DNA of 30,789 bases from Candidatus Neomicrothrix sp. UBA2131 (GTDB lineage: Bacteria; Actinomycetota; Acidimicrobiia; Acidimicrobiales; MedAcidi-G1), in NCBI GenBank assembly GCA_002329075.1, contig DCXR01000060.1, positions 1 to 30,789 of the forward strand, read 5' to 3'. The notes under the pieces were generated by a model. The model had not been told where the DNA came from. It saw only the letters and a list, made by a program, of their open reading frames with translations, and ran no database searches. The number at the start of each line of letters is the position of its first letter. The first letter of the stretch is position 1. Position numbers and translations under genes: made by a program. This document shows, piece after piece, positions 22,601 through 29,170 of the stretch.

Positions 22601-22930
22601 TCACCTGTCAGGGAAATCGTCCGGCAGCGGGAGACGCGCCAACGGAACTGGTGCTCGTGATCGCAGTGGAACCCGGTGAGGGGGACCATCCTCGGGCAAC
22701 GGGAGGTGCACCAACAGGGGGGAACCCGAGCCCACGGAGGCTCTCTCCAGATGCGGGAATGGGACTCGATGCACCGAAGGCCGCCGACAGCTGTCGGGAG
22801 TTCTCCTCGGACCTGGAAGAAGCCTGTTCGAGGATTCCGGCTATGTCATCCCCGAGGATCACCCGTGGCAGGCACGCCCCCGGGCAGCCGTGGGTTGTAC
22901 CGAGTACCCGGTGAGGCACCCTGGGAATCC
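22601..22930. other. Intergenic region with dense potential RNA stems
   Basis: No credible coding frame is seen between the bifunctional nuclease stop and the MerR promoter. Potential stems are ctcggg/cccgag (22691-22696 and 22725-22730), the palindrome ccgacagctgtcgg (22784-22797), tcctcgg/ccgagga (22804-22810 and 22852-22858) enclosing a second ctggaa/ttccgg pairing, and acccgtggc/gccgtgggt (22861-22869 and 22887-22895). High GC makes chance stems common, so this is only a candidate structured RNA or 3' UTR. Confidence 0.35.
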
Positions 22931-23422
22931 CTATTCCCCGGCGAAGTCCGCGGGGTTGACCTGGTCGAGGAACTCGCGGAACTCCTCGAGTTGCTCCTCG
23001 GTGCCAACAGGCTTCTCCTCTTCCGGAGTCAGGTAGCCGGCCTCCTCGAGGACCTCTTCGGCTGCGAACACGGACGTCGCCGTACGGACGGCGAGGGCGA
23101 TCGCATCGGAGGGCCTTGCGGACACCACCTGTGGGCCATCCGGTCCCCGAAGGTGCAGTTCGGCGAAGAAGGTGCGGTCCCGCAGTTCGCTTATGACGAC
23201 CTGCTCCAGCCGGATGGAGAAGCCGTCGAGTACCTCGACCACCAGGTCATGGGTCATCGGACGCGGGGTTTCCCGGCCGGCCAGCGCAACGGCGATCGCA
23301 GTCGCCTCCGGATCCCCGATGAAGATCGGTAGCAGTCGCCGACCCTCTGATTCCCGGAGCAGGACGACGGGCGCGTTCGACGGCAGGACCACCTGAACGC
23401 CGACGACCTGCATCTCGATCAT
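22931..23422 (-). CDS. Bifunctional nuclease family protein (DUF151)
   Basis: This 163-residue protein belongs to the BFN/DUF151 family, described as having RNase and DNase activity in plants and kept widely in actinobacteria next to garA and ftsR. The core shows EMQVVGVQVVLPSNAPVVLLRE (3-24), LPIFIGDPEATAIAVAL, RPMTHDLVVEVLDG and SARPSDAIALAVRT. An acidic C-terminal tail (about 130-163) follows. The ATG at 23422 has AGGGGA upstream and follows the hpt stop by 28 bases, so it probably closes the gcvH-led operon. Actual nuclease activity in bacteria is not established, as far as I know. Confidence 0.88.
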   Translation of the reverse strand: MIEMQVVGVQVVLPSNAPVVLLRESEGRRLLPIFIGDPEATAIAVALAGRETPRPMTHDLVVEVLDGFSIRLEQVVISELRDRTFFAELHLRGPDGPQVVSARPSDAIALAVRTATSVFAAEEVLEEAGYLTPEEEKPVGTEEQLEEFREFLDQVNPADFAGE

Positions 23423-23450
23423 CGACGGTCCCCTGACAGCACCTGGCGGA

Positions 23451-24071
23451 TCACGCGGGCACCATAGTCCCGTCGCCCGAACCGGCTCTGGCCAACTCCC
23501 TGATGTCGTCGACCAGGGCACCCCCGCCCGGCTCCGGACAGGAATCGAGGTCCGCCTCGAGTTGTGCCTGGTCGAGGGCGACGACACCCGGCAGGTTGCG
23601 AAACAGTCCCCGATGGTCCAGTCCGTAGCCGACCACGAACGGTTCCTCCATGATGAACCCGGCGTGGTCGACAGGCACCGGGAGCACGCGACGGGCTATA
23701 CGGTCGAAGAGGGTGCACACTCGAACCTCGGTCGCTTCGTGACTCCGGAGGTGGCGGAGCAGGAAGTCGAGCCGGAGCCCGGTGTCGACCATGTCCTCCA
23801 CGAGGAGCACCTGGCGGCCGGTCACGTCCAGCCCGACGTCCCGGGTGAGGCGGACCCGTCCGCTGTCGGGAGCGAATGCGCTGAGCGACAGGAAGTCGAC
23901 CTCCAGACGTCGGTCCACGGCGCGGACAAGGTCGGCCAGGAAAGGCAGGCAGCCCCGTAGGACCCCGACGACGACGGCCCCGTCGTCGATGCCTTCGGCG
24001 ACCTCGGCGCCGAGTTCCCGCACGCGACGGACCAGGTCGTCGGAACTGAGTAGTAGCCGGGGTGCAACCAT
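23451..24071 (-). CDS. hpt: Hypoxanthine phosphoribosyltransferase
   Basis: This 206-residue enzyme salvages hypoxanthine or guanine to the nucleotide using PRPP. VVGVLRGCLPFLADL (34-48) is the PPi-binding loop and VLLVEDMVDTGLRL (88-101) is the PRPP-binding motif. VDFLSLSAF and PFVVGYGLD (purine-binding region) are typical, although VEDMVDTGLR departs slightly from the common VEDI(I/V)DTGxT. The ATG at 24071 lies eight bases after the ftsR-like stop. In mycobacteria hpt is elsewhere in the genome, so its insertion between ftsR and the bifunctional nuclease is a lineage difference. Confidence 0.92.
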   Translation of the reverse strand: MVAPRLLLSSDDLVRRVRELGAEVAEGIDDGAVVVGVLRGCLPFLADLVRAVDRRLEVDFLSLSAFAPDSGRVRLTRDVGLDVTGRQVLLVEDMVDTGLRLDFLLRHLRSHEATEVRVCTLFDRIARRVLPVPVDHAGFIMEEPFVVGYGLDHRGLFRNLPGVVALDQAQLEADLDSCPEPGGGALVDDIRELARAGSGDGTMVPA

Positions 24072-24079
24072 GTGGCCGG

Positions 24080-24793
24080 CTACGCCTGGTCGCCCAGTCG
24101 GCCCAGTGAACGACGGAGCAGGATCTCGCGCAGTTGGCTCCCGGCGTCCACCAACTCGTCGAGTTGGGCCCTCACGTCGCGTTGTGAGCGGTCGTCGCGG
24201 CGCAGTCGGGGCAGGAGGGCCTGCTCGAGCACGCCGGCTTCCCGTTGCGCCCCGACGAGGAACATGCGCAGGTGACGTGCGTCGACCCCGAGTTCGAGGA
24301 ATCGGGCTGCAAGGCGGGCGACGTGCAATGCCTCGCCGTCGTAGACGGTCGCCGAACCCGCCTCATGGCCGACCAGCAGGCCCAGGCGCTCGAGTTGGGC
24401 GATGATCGGGGGATCCACCCCGACCGTGGTAGCCAACTCCTCACGCGACACGCTGACCGCTCCGACGAAGCGACGTTGACGGCCCCGCTCGCGGAAGGGC
24501 GACACCTCGGCGTCGTCGACCTCCCCATCGGGGTGCGGGACCCGTCCCCCGGTCGCCTCGAGGGCCTCCCGTATGACCTTGAGGGGAAGGAAGTGCTCGC
24601 GTTGCTGACGAAGCACCCAGCGCAGGAGGTCGACGTCGGTCGCCGTGAACTGTCTGTAGCCGGACGGAGTGCGTCCGGGCTCCACCAGGCCCTGGGATTC
24701 GAGGAACCGGATCTTCGAGACCGTGACATCGGGGAACTCCTCGATGAGCCGGTCGATCACCTCGCCGATCGTGAGGGCCGTGGTCCCCGTCAT
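24080..24793 (-). CDS. ftsR: FtsR-like MerR-family regulator
   Basis: This 237-residue regulator has LTIGEVIDRLIEEFPDVTVSKIRFLESQGLVEP and GYRQFTATDVDLLRWVLRQQREHFLPLKVIREAL. These segments closely match Rv1828/FtsR of mycobacteria and corynebacteria, an activator of ftsZ expression. The gene neighbourhood (GarA-like FHA protein before it, bifunctional nuclease and second MerR after it) confirms the identity. A linker with charged residues (about 80-110) leads to a second, helical domain. The ATG at 24793 is chosen because the longer frame overlaps the FHA gene. It lies 10 bases after the FHA stop. Confidence 0.88.
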   Translation of the reverse strand: MTGTTALTIGEVIDRLIEEFPDVTVSKIRFLESQGLVEPGRTPSGYRQFTATDVDLLRWVLRQQREHFLPLKVIREALEATGGRVPHPDGEVDDAEVSPFRERGRQRRFVGAVSVSREELATTVGVDPPIIAQLERLGLLVGHEAGSATVYDGEALHVARLAARFLELGVDARHLRMFLVGAQREAGVLEQALLPRLRRDDRSQRDVRAQLDELVDAGSQLREILLRRSLGRLGDQA

Positions 24794-24803
24794 GGTCCGC
24801 CGG

Positions 24804-25268
24804 TCAGCCTGCGGTGCCGTGGAAGAACACGAGCCGGAATCGTCCGATCTGGAGTTCATCGCCGTCCTGGAGAAGGGCGCTCTCGATCCGATCGCGGTTG
24901 ACGTAGGTGCCGTTCAGGGAGCCGGTATCCCGGACCAGGTAGCGGTCGCCGGTTCGTTGTACCTCGGCATGGCGCCGCGAGACGGTGACATCATCGAAGA
25001 AGATGTCGGCGTCCCCGTGGCGGCCCAGGGTCGTCAGGTCGGCCTCGAGGCCATAGCGGGCGCCTGCCTTGGGACCCGACTCGACGACGAACAGGCCACA
25101 GTCGTGGGGAAAGCGGGCCCGGTCCTCCTCGTGGGGCAGTTCCTCTCCGAGTTCGAAGTTGTCGGTGATCTCGTCGGCGGAGGAGCGGATCTCGTGACCG
25201 CATGAGGGGCAGAAGTTGGCGCCACCATCGTCAGTCCGCCCGCACCCCGGGCACCTGGTCCCGTCCAC
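24804..25268 (-). CDS. GarA-like FHA protein with N-terminal zinc ribbon
   Basis: This 154-residue protein carries a C-terminal FHA domain (about 58-150) that binds phosphothreonine. GRHGDADIFFDDVTVSRRHAE includes Arg83, Ser97 and His100, and GSLNGTYVNR includes Asn119. It closely resembles GarA, which in mycobacteria regulates 2-oxoglutarate dehydrogenase and glutamate enzymes. Instead of GarA's N-terminal ETT phosphorylation motif it has a zinc ribbon, with Cys6, Cys9, Cys20 and Cys23 (CPGCG, CPSCG). The segment 28-55 is acidic and may hold a different phosphosite (Thr35). The GTG at 25268 is two bases after the gcvH stop, so co-translation is likely. The long upstream frame overlapping gcvH is not used. 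Confidence 0.88.
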   Translation of the reverse strand: MDGTRCPGCGRTDDGGANFCPSCGHEIRSSADEITDNFELGEELPHEEDRARFPHDCGLFVVESGPKAGARYGLEADLTTLGRHGDADIFFDDVTVSRRHAEVQRTGDRYLVRDTGSLNGTYVNRDRIESALLQDGDELQIGRFRLVFFHGTAG

Positions 25269-25270
25269 GG

Positions 25271-25654
25271 TCAACCCTCGATCAGTGCCGAGTAGGCGGC
25301 CGGGTCCATGAGGTCGTCGAGTTCTGCGGCGTCTGCGAGCTCGAGTTCGCAGATCCAGCCGTCGCCGTAGGGATCGTCGTTGACGCTTTCGGGGGCCGCT
25401 TCGAGATCGTCGTTGACCGCCACAACCAACCCGGAGAGCGGTGCGAATAGTTCGGAAACCGACTTGGTCGACTCGACCTCGCCGAACACCGCACCGGTCG
25501 CCACCGTCGCGCCGACGGAAGGAAGGTCGATGAACACGACATCTCCTAGCGCATCCTGTGCGTAGTCGGTGATGCCGATCCGGACCCGTCCACCATCTTC
25601 GACGCGGACCCACTCGTGATCGGCCGAATAGCGGAGCTCACCGGGAACGTTCAC
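25271..25654 (-). CDS. gcvH: Glycine cleavage system H-protein
   Basis: This 127-residue lipoyl carrier shuttles the aminomethyl group from GcvP to GcvT. The lipoylation site is Lys64 in GEVESTKSVSE, and LRYSADHEWV (7-16), GITDYAQDALGDVVF and YGDGWICEL are family signatures. Length is typical. I chose the GTG at 25654 rather than the TTG at 25672 because TAGGTT (25662-25667, minus strand) sits seven bases before it, the leaderless spacing seen elsewhere here. It leads the operon gcvH-FHA-ftsR-hpt-bifunctional nuclease, with gaps of 2, 10, 8 and 28 bases. Confidence 0.95.
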   Translation of the reverse strand: MNVPGELRYSADHEWVRVEDGGRVRIGITDYAQDALGDVVFIDLPSVGATVATGAVFGEVESTKSVSELFAPLSGLVVAVNDDLEAAPESVNDDPYGDGWICELELADAAELDDLMDPAAYSALIEG

Positions 25655-25661
25655 GTGCCCG

Positions 25662-25667
25662 AACCTA
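25662..25667 (-). promoter_or_regulatory. -10 element of a leaderless promoter for gcvH
   Basis: TAGGTT on the minus strand lies seven bases before the GTG at 25654 and would drive the five-gene gcvH operon. Confidence 0.5.
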
Positions 25668-25705
25668 CACAATGCATCGGCGCCAGTGGGCTCTGGGAGC
25701 GACGT

Positions 25706-26326
25706 TCAGGCACCTTCCCGGGCGGCTCGACCCTCCCGAAGCGCCCGGAGTCCCTCGGGGACGTACCCGAGACCGGCCCACCAGGCGATCAGGAGTCCTG
25801 GGATGGCGAAGATCCACGCCGCCACGGCGAAGAACGGCCTGCCGGTGATCGTGGACTCCCCCGCCAGGAAGCACGGGAAGGCGAACAGCAGCGCGAAGGT
25901 CCCTGTCTTCCCCCACCAGGTCACGTCGATCCGGCGGGCACCGAAGCCCGCCAGGAGCAAGGCCGCCACGCCGATCAGGACCTCCCGGAGCAGCGCCGCA
26001 GCGGCGAACCAGGTTGGAACCGAACCGTCGATGATCATCGCCGGTGCGGCAACCACGAGCAGGAGTCGATCGGCAGTCGGGTCGAGGACCTTGCCGATGT
26101 CCGAGATCTGGTCGAATCGACGGGCGATCCAACCGTCGACCCAGTCGGTGGCTCCGAGGGCTCCGAGCAGCAGCGCGGCAGCAGTCCGGTCCTCGGTCCC
26201 GAGGAGCAGCCAGACGAACCAGGGAATGCAGGCAATCCGCGCAACGCTGATGGCATTCGGCAGAGTCCAGACACCGCTCCATCCGGTCCGGGGAGTGAAT
26301 TCCCGCTGCTCCTCACGACTGCTCAC
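25706..26326 (-). CDS. pgsA: CDP-alcohol phosphatidyltransferase (PgsA-type)
   Basis: This 206-residue integral membrane enzyme would transfer a phosphatidyl group from CDP-diacylglycerol to an alcohol such as glycerol-3-phosphate. The family motif is complete: Asp64-Gly65, Ala68-Arg69, Gly78, Asp82 and Asp86 in DGWIARRFDQISDIGKVLD and PTAD. Several membrane segments follow (about 28-43, 48-60, 88-130, 135-152 and 160-185). The GTG at 26326 is seven bases after TAGGCT on the minus strand, so it is leaderless. Mycobacterial pgsA genes lie close to the same gcvH-garA block. The precise alcohol substrate is not proven. Confidence 0.88.
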   Translation of the reverse strand: MSSREEQREFTPRTGWSGVWTLPNAISVARIACIPWFVWLLLGTEDRTAAALLLGALGATDWVDGWIARRFDQISDIGKVLDPTADRLLLVVAAPAMIIDGSVPTWFAAAALLREVLIGVAALLLAGFGARRIDVTWWGKTGTFALLFAFPCFLAGESTITGRPFFAVAAWIFAIPGLLIAWWAGLGYVPEGLRALREGRAAREGA

Positions 26327-26333
26327 GGCCGAA

Positions 26334-26343
26334 AGCCTACGAT
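26334..26343. promoter_or_regulatory. Overlapping divergent -10 elements (pgsA / HIT gene)
   Basis: Minus-strand TAGGCT (26334-26339) and plus-strand TACGAT (26338-26343) share the TA step at 26338-26339. The former sits seven bases before the pgsA GTG. The latter would start a leader of about 45 bases for the HIT gene. One site could thus serve two opposite promoters. Confidence 0.5.
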
Positions 26344-26394
26344 GGACGCCCGATCACCCGTTCCACCCGAGACCACCAATTCCGGGAGGCTCCC

Positions 26395-26814
26395 TTGCCA
26401 TCCATCTTCACCCGCATCATCTCCGGAGAGGTTCCCGGACGGATCGTCTGGCGGGACGACGTGTGCGTGGCGATGGTCGACATCCGTCCCCTCAACCGGG
26501 GCCATACGCTGGTGGTCCCGATCGTCGAGGTCGACCGCTGGACGGACCTACCGGTCGAAGTCGCCGGCCACTGCATGGCCGTGGCGCATGCCATCGGTGC
26601 CGCCCAGCAGGAGGCGCTTTCGCCTTCGAGGATCGGCCTCATGATCGCCGGGTTCGAGGTGCCACACACCCACCTGCACGTGGTGCCGATCGATCACATG
26701 GGGCACCTTGACTTCGGCTCAGCGGATGCCGCTGCCGACGCCGGGGACCTCGATGTAGTGGCCGACATCCTGCGGGACGCACTCCGCTCGGCCGGACACA
26801 CTTCGGTGGCCTGA
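26395..26814 (+). CDS. HIT-family protein
   Basis: This 139-residue HIT-superfamily protein is a probable nucleotide phosphoramidase or Ap4A-type hydrolase acting on nucleotidyl substrates. It has SIFTRIISGEVPGRIVWRDD (3-22), RPLNRGHTLVVP (31-42) and the catalytic HTHLHVVP with histidines 91, 93 and 95. The start is TTG at 26395, chosen from GGGAGG at 26384-26389 and the family N-terminus. It is transcribed divergently from pgsA through overlapping -10 elements, and converges on the DUF2079 gene with 12 bases between the stops. Confidence 0.92.
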   Translation: MPSIFTRIISGEVPGRIVWRDDVCVAMVDIRPLNRGHTLVVPIVEVDRWTDLPVEVAGHCMAVAHAIGAAQQEALSPSRIGLMIAGFEVPHTHLHVVPIDHMGHLDFGSADAAADAGDLDVVADILRDALRSAGHTSVA

Positions 26815-26826
26815 ACGGGTCCCCCG

Positions 26827-28365
26827 TCAGGGGGCGAGTACCCAGAGGTGGACACCTTCCTCGGCGAAGCGTTCCTCGAAGTCGAGCATCACGAGCACGC
26901 CGCCGAAGCCACGGACACTGGACCGGGGCCAGTCGGCCGACACCTCGTCGAAGATGACCACGTCGATGCCCTCGACGAGCTCGAGGTCCGGAAGGAACGG
27001 TGTGTCGTCCTCGAGGACCATGGCCGTGGTCCGTTCGGCCACCAGGGGGAAGACAGCGGTAGTTGCAAGTACGCGATCCCAGCGTTCGACCATGCCCGCC
27101 GCGGTCAGGCGGGCCGTGTCGACCGCATCGCGACGTCCCCAGTCCCATGGCTGCTCGTAGGGCGAAGGTGCTGCATCGCGGACGAAGAAGACGAGGGCTG
27201 TCAGCACCAGCACGCTCAGGATCCGCCGGTCGACCAGCACCCGGCTGACCCCCCGTCGTCCCAGGCGCTGCAGCGCATAGGCCGCTGCGATCATCACGAA
27301 GGGCAGGGTGGCCACGTCCTGCTGGGGGTTGCCGAGACCGAGGTCCGGAACGTCGGCGATCAGGTAGAGGCTGAGCAGTGGGACTACCGGCAGCAGGTAG
27401 CGGGGTCGGATCAACGGAAGGAACAGGACCGGGGCGAGGAGCAGGAGTTGCTTTTCGAACGCCATCCTGTCGGTGAGGTGCGAAACCACGCCAATCGGGT
27501 CGCCCAACATGCCGCCGAGGACGCCGGGAGCGGTGTCGCCGAAGGCGGCGAAGGCTCCGAGGTGTGGGTAGGCGCCGTTCCCGAACATCGGCTGCAGCAT
27601 GAAGGCCATCACGACGAACCAGGCCGTCCCGAAGCCCACGAGGAGCCAGCCGGGCCTTCGCCGGTCCTCGAGCACGAAGACGAGGCCGAGGGCTCCGAGG
27701 GCGAGGCCCAGGTCCGCACGTGCGGCCACGACGACCAGCGACAGGAGGCCCAGCCGAGCCCACTGACTCCTGCGTCCGGCCAGGTAGGCCGCCAACAGCG
27801 CCGGTAGGGCGATCGTCTCGGTGTGGAATCCGGCCAGGTTGAGGTTGTGGACCGACGGGTGCAGTGCGTAGGCGATCATCAGGGCACCGGCACCGCCGAT
27901 CCGCAGGTTGGCCGGCCCCCGTGCGATGCGCCAGATGGGCACGACCGGAATGGCCAGGGCAAGGGCCTGGAAGACGAGAAGCATTTCGGCGGTGGGCACG
28001 AAGCGTGCGAGGAAGGCGATCGGCACGAACAGGAACGATGCCTGGATTGCGAACAGGTTGAGACCCAACTCCGAGATCACCGGCGGGCGGCCGCCCTCGA
28101 GCAGGTGGATGGCCTGGAGGGGATAGCCGATCCCGGTACCCAGGCCGAAGTCGCGGTTCTTGGCGAGGGCGAGAAGGGACAGCGTGGTGAACAGCACGAA
28201 TGCGACGACCCAGGGCAGCGACCGGTCGACCGCCGGCGTCTCGAGTTGCGCCTGCCACCGCAGCAGGCTCATGTCGAAGCGGCGACGTGCCTCGTGGACG
28301 CGGACGGCGACGTGCTCGCCCGTCCATTCGTCGGTCCAGCCCGAAAGTCGCCGGTCGCCCTTCAT
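26827..28365 (-). CDS. DUF2079 multi-pass membrane protein
   Basis: This 512-residue integral membrane protein has about ten hydrophobic segments between residues 45 and 370, followed by a C-terminal extracytoplasmic-like domain. It fits the DUF2079 family, predicted GT-C-fold membrane glycosyltransferases. Typical features are an early loop with KNRDFGLGTGI and the motifs NLAGFHTETIALP (about 168-180) and AARADLGLAL. Donor and acceptor are unknown; envelope glycan synthesis is a reasonable guess. Its ATG overlaps the stop of the SRAP gene by four bases (ATGA), which fixes the start and couples translation. The much longer open frame upstream is the shadow of the SRAP gene. Confidence 0.85.
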   Translation of the reverse strand: MKGDRRLSGWTDEWTGEHVAVRVHEARRRFDMSLLRWQAQLETPAVDRSLPWVVAFVLFTTLSLLALAKNRDFGLGTGIGYPLQAIHLLEGGRPPVISELGLNLFAIQASFLFVPIAFLARFVPTAEMLLVFQALALAIPVVPIWRIARGPANLRIGGAGALMIAYALHPSVHNLNLAGFHTETIALPALLAAYLAGRRSQWARLGLLSLVVVAARADLGLALGALGLVFVLEDRRRPGWLLVGFGTAWFVVMAFMLQPMFGNGAYPHLGAFAAFGDTAPGVLGGMLGDPIGVVSHLTDRMAFEKQLLLLAPVLFLPLIRPRYLLPVVPLLSLYLIADVPDLGLGNPQQDVATLPFVMIAAAYALQRLGRRGVSRVLVDRRILSVLVLTALVFFVRDAAPSPYEQPWDWGRRDAVDTARLTAAGMVERWDRVLATTAVFPLVAERTTAMVLEDDTPFLPDLELVEGIDVVIFDEVSADWPRSSVRGFGGVLVMLDFEERFAEEGVHLWVLAP

Positions 28366-29105
28366 GGGGTCTCGACCGCCCCGAGCAGGGAGTCCCCGGT
28401 CACCGTGTCGGCATCGACCGGATCCATCAGGCCCGGGCCATTGTTCCGGGTGTTGCCGACGCGTAGGTCGACCGGATGTCGGATGAGAAGTCCGGTGGGT
28501 GCTGGGGCGAGGAGTGCCTGGAGCAACTCCCGGTCGTCCTGGGAGGGGTCGAGCCAGACGGCCCATTCGGAAGGCGGAAGCAGTGCGGGCATGCGGTGGT
28601 GGACCGGCGACAGGTCCTCGTTGGCATCTACCGTGATCACAGTGCAGGTGCGCAGTGTCCGGCTGTCCTCTTCGGTCCAACTCTCCCAGAGGCCGGCGAG
28701 GACGAGTGGGTCACCGTCGGCACGGTGGACGAGCCAGGGCTGCTTCTTTCCGGCCGAACCGGGAGTCGCCGGACCCCACTCGTAGAAGCCGTTGATGGGG
28801 ACCAGGCATCGGCGGTGTCTGAAGGCGGATCGGAAGGACGGCTTTTCGGCCACCGTCTCGGCTCGGGCGTTGAACATCCGGTTGCCGACGGAGGGGTCCC
28901 CTGCCCAGGAGGGCACAAGCCCCCAGCGGGCTGTACCGAGTTTCCTGCTCCACCCGGGGTCCCCGGATTCCTCCCACACGAGGGGCAGGGGCCGGGTGGG
29001 CGGCACGTTGTGGTCGGGACCATCGAGGGTCGCGACGATCTCGTCCGCCCCGAGGTACTCGGCGAGTTCCTCGGGCGTGGAACTCGTGACGACCCGGCCA
29101 CACAT
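28362..29105 (-). CDS. SRAP/HMCES (YedK-like) abasic-site DNA-protein crosslink protein
   Basis: This 247-residue protein forms a covalent thiazolidine link to abasic sites in single-stranded DNA and protects them at replication forks. The catalytic Cys2 (MCGRVV), Asn79 (FNARAET), Glu109 (GFYEW) and His169 (SPVHHRMP) are all present, and the length is typical. The ATG at 29105 is required for Cys2 to become the N-terminal residue, and TACCGT (29113-29118, minus strand) lies seven bases before it, so it is leaderless. It overlaps the DUF2079 membrane gene by four bases; a functional link between them is not obvious. Confidence 0.94.
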   Translation of the reverse strand: MCGRVVTSSTPEELAEYLGADEIVATLDGPDHNVPPTRPLPLVWEESGDPGWSRKLGTARWGLVPSWAGDPSVGNRMFNARAETVAEKPSFRSAFRHRRCLVPINGFYEWGPATPGSAGKKQPWLVHRADGDPLVLAGLWESWTEEDSRTLRTCTVITVDANEDLSPVHHRMPALLPPSEWAVWLDPSQDDRELLQALLAPAPTGLLIRHPVDLRVGNTRNNGPGLMDPVDADTVTGDSLLGAVETP

Positions 29106-29112
29106 GGGCGCC

Positions 29113-29118
29113 ACGGTA
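29113..29118 (-). promoter_or_regulatory. -10 element of a leaderless promoter for the SRAP gene
   Basis: TACCGT on the minus strand lies seven bases before the ATG that encodes Met1-Cys2. Confidence 0.5.
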
Positions 29119-29170
29119 TCGGCCGTGTCGTGTCGGGCCGGGCCATGCGGGTCCCGAACCCCTGGCTGGC

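Noticed and set aside
22681..22800. Possible c-di-AMP (ydaO-type) riboswitch on the plus strand
   Set aside because: It shares short pieces (GGGGGGAACCC, CCGAAGG, CCGACAGCTG) but lacks the other conserved blocks, and no plus-strand gene follows it.
22887..22905. T-box-like TGTACCGAGTA stretch
   Set aside because: It only loosely resembles the TGGNACCGCG bulge, and there is no downstream gene on that strand.
22608..22919. Minus-strand 103-codon frame in the 22.5-22.9 kb gap
   Set aside because: Composition looks like random GC-rich sequence, with no good start context or motif.
22676..23332. Plus-strand open frame across the intergenic gap and the bifunctional nuclease gene
   Set aside because: Most of it is the antisense shadow of the nuclease gene, and the intergenic part has no recognisable protein features.
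26639..28327. 562-codon minus-strand frame overlapping the DUF2079 gene
   Set aside because: It is an Arg/Pro-rich out-of-frame shadow with no membrane or family features.
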